A stretch of 64,000 bases of DNA. Source: Evernia prunastri (lineage: Eukaryota > Ascomycota > Lecanoromycetes > Lecanorales > Parmeliaceae). Position numbers and translations under genes: made by a program. Positions 57,493-64,000 of this stretch are shown here, in pieces. The notes under the pieces are model-generated. The model saw nothing but the letters and a program-made list of their open reading frames with translations. It did no database searches and was not told the DNA's origin. The stretch's first letter is position 1. Each line of letters opens with the position of its first letter. The DNA is taken from NCBI GenBank assembly GCA_003184365.1, contig NKYR01000009.1, positions 62,001-126,000 of the forward strand, given 5' to 3'.

Positions 57493-57595
57493 CCCCTCGT
57501 GGGGTAGCAAGTCACGCCCAACCCCGGATCGTGGCCCCGTGGTGCGCCATCCGTGTAGTCACATGGTAGGGTGTCACTTTCTAGCCCACGAGGGG
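57493..57595. repeat. 103-bp imperfect inverted repeat (MITE-like)
   Basis: CCCCTCGTGGGGTAGCAAGT at the left pairs with ACTTTCTAGCCCACGAGGGG at the right with two mismatches, and pairing continues inwards for a few bases. No clear target duplication. It could be a small MITE or just a hairpin. Confidence 0.45.
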
Positions 57596-58054
57596 CTAAT
57601 GGTGTTCCTTGTTCTTGTCCCAGGGTCTGGTTAATTCAAAGCTGATGATTAGGGTACTCTAACACTCCCACGCTAAGATCTCAGAGCGCGCCCCGAAGGA
57701 TTGCCTGGACAATGCGCCTCTACTGACATTGGCATTGCGCCTGAAATCTGATAAATTGGGGGCCCGTTCGACCTGCCAGGCCATGGAGTTTGATGTATGT
57801 ATGGCTCCTTGGGAACGGTTCGCTCGGTTCTTATGATCATCCTGTCAAAGGGCCTTCTTCCGGAAGTACCTATTTGCCGGAGTAACATGAACCAATGATG
57901 AATCACTGATGGAGTAACGTAGGGATAACGGCAACGCCACAAAGAGCAACCGAGCAATGGAGAGTTGGAGACAGGTGATTAACGGAAGAACCTTTGGCAT
58001 ACACCAGATCATACACTTGTTATCATCATGTCGAGTATAGCTAGTCAGGGAGTG

Positions 58055-58143
58055 AGACTCTGGCTGGGCCTTCGACACCTGTGAAGCCCTCTGCGGGGGA
58101 ACCTATATGGTGTCCAGCATGAAACAACCAATCAATCAGTATG
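58055..58143 (+). repeat. Diverged dispersed repeat, copy 2
   Basis: Partner of 56544..56632 in the same orientation, with mixed substitutions and small indels. Source element unknown. Confidence 0.45.
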
Positions 58144-59372
58144 ATGACTCATGGCTCATGTTGATTTGTAAGGTATAACGTCTCCTGAGCTATGTCGGGA
58201 GGAGAGAAAGGAAGGAGAGGTAAGAAAGATATGCACTGATGCTGATGCTGATGCTGTCAATGGAGATGACACATAATACATCAGAGTATTATGAGACCAT
58301 GAACGATAGTGCACCTTATTATGCGGGCTGTCGATAATCTAGCAGCTGCGAGTCAACTGTCGAGAACTTAAAGTACAGGGCAATGAACTGTTAATGGCAG
58401 GGTACCTACCTAGAGTATTGTTCACCTTAAGGTACTTACAACATAAAAAGCATGAGGCAAAAGTAGGCCTAAAAGAATAAAGTATAGTATCCGACTACTC
58501 CGTATCAGTCCTTAAACTCCTTAAGAAATTAAGGTAAGAATAGGTACCCAATACTTTAAAGGTACTCTACCTTAAGGTAAAGTGGTAGGTACCTTAGCTG
58601 ATGCTCTAAGGTATGTCTCGGACCGGCAGCCCTAAGGTAACCCGTAGGTTAAGGTAAGGTAAGGTAGGTTAGATTAAAAGTAGCGTCGGCATCGTCAGAA
58701 CTTCAAAAGTACCTTACTTACTACCTTAACTAGTACGAGGGTATGTACCTACTTGTCAAGCTCAAATCTACCCTTACCAACAAACTCGTGTGCAAACCCC
58801 AAAAGTCTCCCGATTCCAGCATATCTCTTCAAATCTTTTCTTATATCTAATGCTTTCCTCCTCATTTCTCCTTCTCCGTCGTTGTCTCTACCTCGCTGCC
58901 CTAGCACCCATTCCTCTTTGTCCTCTCCATGGAAATTGATCCCACTTTCGCTGCATCAGCTGCTATACCTTAGCATTCAACCTCCACCTGTCGCATTGTA
59001 CCATCTCAAAATCGCAGCATCCGATTAGCCACCGGGTGGCTGCATCTGGTATCAGACAAGTATCATCATACCGAAGGTGGAGGAAGAGTCTGGTTGTCAA
59101 TGAGGGGAGCAATAACCAAGGGATTGCACCAAGCCCATTCACACCTATCAGAAGCCCATTCACATACATCTGAGCCTACGTTTACCTTTTATTTCACAAT
59201 CAGATGGCCCGCGATCCCCCTTCCAATAATCTCTCGACCCCATTGCCAATTCCTTCCGCAGGTCGCTGCCACTGAAGCTCTTACCACTAATTCAAACTCG
59301 GTCACTACCGCGTGCTGTTGACAGCACCGGCAAATGTCGTAGTGTTTATTCCTCCAACCGATTACTGAGAAC

Positions 59373-61993
59373 ATGTCACTTCCAGCCAAGGGATCTACCT
59401 CGGCTTCAACCACGCTGTCCCAAGCTCAAAGAACGACAATCAGAGCCGAGCACCCAGTGGACGCTCGATTGAGACGACTCAAAGCTAAAGTCCTTCCAGA
59501 TTCGCCGTATATCTTACATGTCCGATCTACATATCGCCAGAACCCAGAGCATGCAAACCTCTGGCGAATCGGCACTCGTTTCGATCCCAACGAAGAAGAA
59601 CTACAGTACCTTACTTTCAAAGACCGGACGAACGATGTGACGCCTGGTTTATTTTGCCGTGGTGGATGGGACGATGGAAAAGGAGGCTTAGCACCGCCAG
59701 AAGAGCCCTACAGCAGGACTAGTAGCGACGGGACTCCACTTCCAGGACAGGGCCATAAGAAGAAGATAAGTTTAGCGGACTACCGAAAAAGGGATAAAAA
59801 CAAGGCTCTTGCCGCTACAACAATATCCACGGGTCCGGCACCGCAAGAACAGCAGAAGGATGACACGACTATCAAGGGACATGATGCCAACGTCAGAGCG
59901 CGCAGACCGCTCCAGCTCGAGCAACGCGGTCAAAAAAGGTATGCTCTGTTGATGATTTGGAAGCTTGATGGATACTTATATTTATCAGATTGGCGGACGT
60001 GATAAAAGTAGGGAAAGATCCCAATACTACCGAGCAACTTCGAGCTGCCACGTTTGCTAAGAAGCCGCGAAGTACTCCTGAGCCGCCTAATGCCGTGTTG
60101 GCAGGAGCGCTCAAAGCTAACCCTCAGAGTACCAGTGTTGAGATTGGCAACATGAAAGACTCGTCTGATGTGCAAAAGGTCAAAGCTCAGGACCGTCAAA
60201 AGAGTCGGGAACCGCCGGCGGAAAAGCTACCTATGAAGGTCGCATCAGAAGGAAATAAGGAGGCAATCAATTCGCACGGTCTCCCGCCGATGCTATCGCC
60301 CACATTACCTTCAGAGGTCGAAGAGGGGCTGGCCAAGCTGTATTCTAGCATTCGAAGGTGCAGTGGCAACATCGCTAAGAGCAAAAACCCCACCCCATCT
60401 TCCAGTATGAAGCAGCAGATGAGTGATCGTACGGGCTCGTCAACGGAAGAAGAGGGCGCCAAGTTAAATGTCGGAGTAAAGGCTTCTCCATCGAGCAGGA
60501 TCAGCCCCAAAGCTTCCACGAGCTCTGTCAAACATCAACAGAATCAACCACAAGTGACGTCGGCTCCTCGTCAAACAGCTAAGAGCATTGCGTCGAAAAA
60601 AGTACCGCCTACGAAGTCGAATGGGCTTCTCATTTCTCCAGTTACCGCACCGGTCACGGCATCGGCAACACCCCAGAGAGTGGAGAAACGGAGACTGCGC
60701 CTACTCTTGAAGATCAAGAAGAAGACGAATCGCAAGAACCTTGCTCAATATCTAAGATTGCCACCCACACCAGGAAAGTACCCTCACATCCGGCGCGCGA
60801 TAGATCATGAACAGCATTCAAGGACTCCACAGTCGGAGCAGAAGCATGCTAGCAATCTTCATGACAATCGGCTCGAGAACCAGGCCAAGCCAAATCGTAA
60901 CGATTCAGAGACCTCTAAAGCTGGTGAAAAGCGACGTAGGTCTCCAGAAACTAGAGACGAGCTTCCAGCCAAACGTCACAAAACTCCAGGATGGGTTTCG
61001 CACAACGCTCATACACCGAAGCAATCTTCAACCAGCTCTCCTGCTCCATCGAATATTGGGAGTGCGCAAAAACCACATCTTCTCACTCCGAAAGCTGATC
61101 CCAAGAGCGCTCCTATGCTGCGTGTTGAGTCCGGCGAAGGCTCGACTACTACACCACGAGGCCTCGCTCTGAACGGGACCCCGAATGTACCAGATGATGG
61201 GAATCGGCGTAATTCTGTCACCTCGTCCGGTGGTCGCAAGCCTGGTCCGAGGGATCTGAAGCGTGACGCTAATAAATACCTGAATAAAGCAACAGACTTG
61301 AAGCATGCGTCCGATGTTTTTTTAAGAGACATTTCGAACTTGACTGAGAGCGAACGTAAGCAAGGTGTTATGATCGGTACAGAGTCTGTCCTCTGCTACA
61401 TTCTGGCTTTCACCCTTTTTGATGAACCCCAACGACATTTTACGCAGCATGGCAATATCGATGGCTGGAAGTCTATGCTTCGACTCTTGGATCTCATCAG
61501 CAGAGAAGCTCAACCTTTCAAACACCTGACTGGCCTCCTCCTCCAGCTCGAAGGGATCATTCGAGACTACATAGTCTGCTATGGTTTTCAAAGACTCGAT
61601 CACAATCCGCTCGAGCAGAAGTTAGCTGAGACTGCTGTCACGGATCCTGCGAAGACGAAAGAAGAGTGCAAAGCTGCAGCATACCACGTTTATTTTCATG
61701 AGTTTCGTCGCTGCTTCGAGAGATCGCAGCATGCATGGCGTTCGGGACTGGACCTCTTGAAAGTCAGCGACATCGAATCTGTGTATCCCATGACTTGGGC
61801 CAAGCGTGAACGCCACGTTATTCTCCCCGTCAAAAGCGCAGATGCAGTGGTACAAGGCGAGTACCAGCGGAAATTCAATATACCCATGGGGTCCATGACT
61901 AGCGGTCTACAGGCCGTGAATTTTGGCATGAGCTTTCTCGAGGAATGGTCAAGGAAGAATGGATTGAAGTGGGAGCCGAAGCTTGAGCTTTAA
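59373..61993 (+). CDS. Possible AF4/FMR2 (Ebp1)-like elongation complex subunit
   Basis: Two exons, 59373..59938 and 59989..61993. The sum is 2571 nt, 856 aa. A conserved-looking N-terminal part (residues 25-110, with LWRIGTRFDPNEEELQYLTF) precedes a long Ser/Pro/Lys-rich disordered middle with several basic patches (RRSPETRDELPAKRHK). The C-terminal 240 residues are helical. They start KYLNKATDLKHASDVFLRD and continue with TESVLCYILAFTLFDEP and a Leu-rich run, LLLQLEGIIRDYIVCYGF. That layout resembles the C-terminal homology domain of AF4/FMR2 proteins, whose fission yeast relative Ebp1 works with Ell1-Eaf1 in transcription elongation. The resemblance is by eye and partial. A conserved fungal protein of unknown function is the cautious reading. 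Confidence 0.6.
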
Positions 61994-63480
61994 GACATAC
62001 GACTCTATCACGATGATAATGGTGCGCTATGGAAATCCGCTTCGAGCCTTTGCAGGGTGAGGTGAGTCTGGCAGGGGTACCCATTTGGCGAAGCAATGAG
62101 AATTATGATTGAGGTGCGATGTTGACACCATCTATTACGGCCAGCATAGCGAGGTGGACTTTGCAGCAGTTTTACGATTACCCCGGCTCAGATGAGCCAA
62201 GCGATAGTTTAATACAAATACATCAACGTTTCCAAGGGAATTGGATGCAGCGTGAAGAAGAGAGAAGAGGCCTCTCCAAATATGAAGAAACAAAGTCAAT
62301 TTAATTTGACTACTTTGGGGATACTTGAAACAATAAATTCATCTAAACGACTGCGAACCTGGGTTTGTGTGCTCCAGGCGTCCAGGTTCAGTCCCTTTTA
62401 ATCATCCCCTTTTCTTCGCAACTAGATACAGAGTCACCCGCCTCTGAATGCAGGTGCTTGATACTCACTTCACAATTTCTTCTTCAGTCATAATTTGATG
62501 CAATAAAACTTACCCCCCCCCTCCATACTAATGCAAGAATCAAGCTCCCTTGGCGTCCATGGCTGATGGTGATGTTGAAACCGCGACTGCTGGCTAAGTC
62601 TCGATTTCCCCTGCGCTCTTTTCACGTTCTTCCAATAACCAAAGATTTCCAGAACGTCTCGCAATAACAGAAAGAAAATCTACTCACCTACTACACTGCT
62701 GCTTGTCTACCTTAATGACACCTCCCTGGTGTAAGATTCCCCAAATTTTCATCCTTACTCTTCTTTCTTCTGCCAAATGTACCTGTCTCCCCTCTACCCT
62801 CTCGCTATTCTCACATCTTCAGCTCTGCCGAACAAATACAGGGCATCTCAATTCCAAAGCACAACCTTATTGTTCCACATCACATTTCAAGTTGCAAAAC
62901 ACGCTTCGGTGGTTAGAAGTGTCCTTCTACTCGCCTAAAATTACCTCCCTACTCGAGTATTTACCCTAGGGGATAACGACCCCAAACTTTCCATGAATGT
63001 ATTCGGGTCGCCTAAGACCGCGGCCCTCATCCTCGCCTTCTCACCTCCAGCGGAATCCTGCAAAAAGCATCAAAACGGCCGAAGGAAAGTACAAAGAGCG
63101 GCAACATGTTTGATTGAGTAGTTCTCAAGAGATGTCTTAAGAGGAGATGATGATGCTCTGGTTGCAAAAGCATTAGACCAGGGATTGCTTGCAACAGGAA
63201 GGCGAGCGTGGGTGAAGGCGAGCCCATCGACTACGTGTGTGGATTGGGGTTTGGATTTGATGAAGCTGTTGCGCGGGAGAAGCGCAATGATCGGGCGATG
63301 GAAACGTTGGGACGAGCATTGAGGACAGTAGGAAGGAGGATTAGGTGGATGCAGACTAAGAAAGGGTGAAACCCCGAATAAGCAGAGATGATTGTTAACG
63401 AGGACCATGCGTCTTCAAACTGGGAGTGAATCCATTCCGAGCGGGCGAAGATGTGACAGCTTCAAATGCTCTTATTCCTA
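61994..63480. other. Spacer, 1.5 kb
   Basis: No gene seen. A C-run at about 62513-62521 and CT-rich stretches lie between 62690 and 62840. The short open frames lack support. Confidence 0.45.
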
Positions 63481-64000
63481 TTATAGAACCCCTACCTCAT
63501 CCCCCCATAGCAGCATCGGCAAGCTGGCGATCTCGCCACCTCCAAAGAGGCGGCCCCTTATGATCACCTCCACTCCCTCACCTTTGCACTCATCAAAGTC
63601 CTCACTGCGAATCGGAAATTTCATGCAATACGCCCTACCGAGCTCCCTTCCGCCGAACATGACATCAAAGTATGAGAATGGGCCTGTTCTCTTGCTCCAC
63701 GGGATGTATGTTGGGTGTGAATTACTCAAGCCGCTCCACTTCCATGCCAGTCTTCTATCGTGATCTGGAAGACGTCCTCGCTCCATCCTCACGCCATCAA
63801 TGGTCCAGGAAGGTTCCGCCTGATTTCTTGGTTTGATGGTAAGATTCGAGATCAGGCACAGCGCCAGTGGCTTTGGGTCTTCGATCATGGCCGGACCATA
63901 TACTCCAAATTCTACGAGGCGTGCATTGGCGTTGGGGAGAGAGAGCACGATCGTCTTTTCCTGGACTTGGTTCAAATAAGGGAAACATATCTTTATAGGC
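63481..64000 (-). CDS. 3' part of an unrecognised gene (continues past window)
   Basis: On the minus strand an open frame enters from the window edge (CFPYLNQVQEKTIVLSLPN) and runs without a stop to 63481, about 170 residues. The sequence looks like a folded protein, with mixed hydrophobic strands (ARLVEFGVYGPAMIEDP, PFSYFDVMFGGRELGRAY) and few low-complexity parts. I do not recognise the family. The 5' part lies outside, so neither the start nor introns can be set. Confidence 0.5.
   Translation of the reverse strand, partial: PIKICFPYLNQVQEKTIVLSLPNANARLVEFGVYGPAMIEDPKPLALCLISNLTIKPRNQAEPSWTIDGVRMERGRLPDHDRRLAWKWSGLSNSHPTYIPWSKRTGPFSYFDVMFGGRELGRAYCMKFPIRSEDFDECKGEGVEVIIRGRLFGGGEIASLPMLLWGDEVGVL

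Larger units (their letters stand above)
56079..59372. other. Gene-poor region, 3.3 kb
   Basis: No supported gene. It holds two diverged copies of an ~89-bp repeat (56544..56632 and 58055..58143), a 103-bp imperfect inverted repeat (57493..57595), a short GATGCT run (about 58238-58256) and a zone dense in AAGGTA/TACCTT motifs (58380..58750) upstream of the next gene. The ~300 bp before 59373 are CT-rich, likely the 5' leader. Confidence 0.5.

Overview
The window is a stretch of nuclear genome from a filamentous ascomycete (Pezizomycotina; class not determinable by eye, Leotiomycetes is only a guess). The evidence is eukaryotic gene structure with many 45-60 nt introns carrying GT-AG ends and CTAAC/CTGAC branch sites, mostly single-copy housekeeping genes typical of such fungi, a myosin II and a Nse4 of fungal type, and a pogo/Fot1-like transposon relic. 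I rebuilt the exon structures by eye. For most multi-exon genes the exon lengths sum to a multiple of three and the joined protein follows the known family.

Layout. 0-9.3 kb: 3' part of a STRAP-type WD40 gene (+), a Yra1/ALYREF mRNA-export factor (-), an uncharacterised conserved fungal protein (-) and a Cti6-type PHD-finger protein (+). 9.6-22.7 kb: conventional myosin II heavy chain (-, 2402 aa) divergent from a ZFC3H1/Red1-type zinc-finger protein (+, 1504 aa). 22.7-24.2 kb: spacer with an interrupted tRNA-Val-like locus. 24.2-27.5 kb: a secreted PhoD-type phosphatase in 14 exons. Three of its introns are related to each other and form hairpins (introner-like elements). 28.3-29.0 kb: a small acidic protein. 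30.2-35.1 kb: isovaleryl-CoA dehydrogenase (+) and the biotin-carrying subunit of methylcrotonyl-CoA carboxylase (-), placed tail to tail; these are consecutive steps of leucine breakdown. 37.0-37.8 kb: a deleted pogo/Fot1-like DNA transposon with perfect 75-bp inverted ends. 38.1-41.7 kb: a MARVEL membrane protein and a secreted collagen-like protein with a WSC-like cysteine-rich end. 43.4-48.2 kb: NSE4 (-) and VPS34 (+) from a shared 277-bp intergenic region. 48.5-50.3 kb: a Ppn2-type vacuolar polyphosphatase. 50.55-51.9 kb: a near-identical repeat in three copies around an assembly N. 54.5-56.1 kb: a secreted protein of unknown function. 59.4-62.0 kb: a possible AF4/FMR2-like (Ebp1-type) elongation factor subunit. 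The window ends in the 3' end of an unrecognised gene (-).

Apart from the leucine pair, the neighbours do not form an obvious pathway. Several act in nuclear RNA and chromatin work (Yra1, Cti6, Red1-like, Nse4, AF4-like), but this looks like ordinary fungal gene order. The most unusual material is in the introns and non-coding DNA: the hairpin-forming introner-like introns, with possible relatives in the collagen-like gene, and a tRNA-like locus whose A box is split by a 53-nt insert with complete spliceosomal signals.
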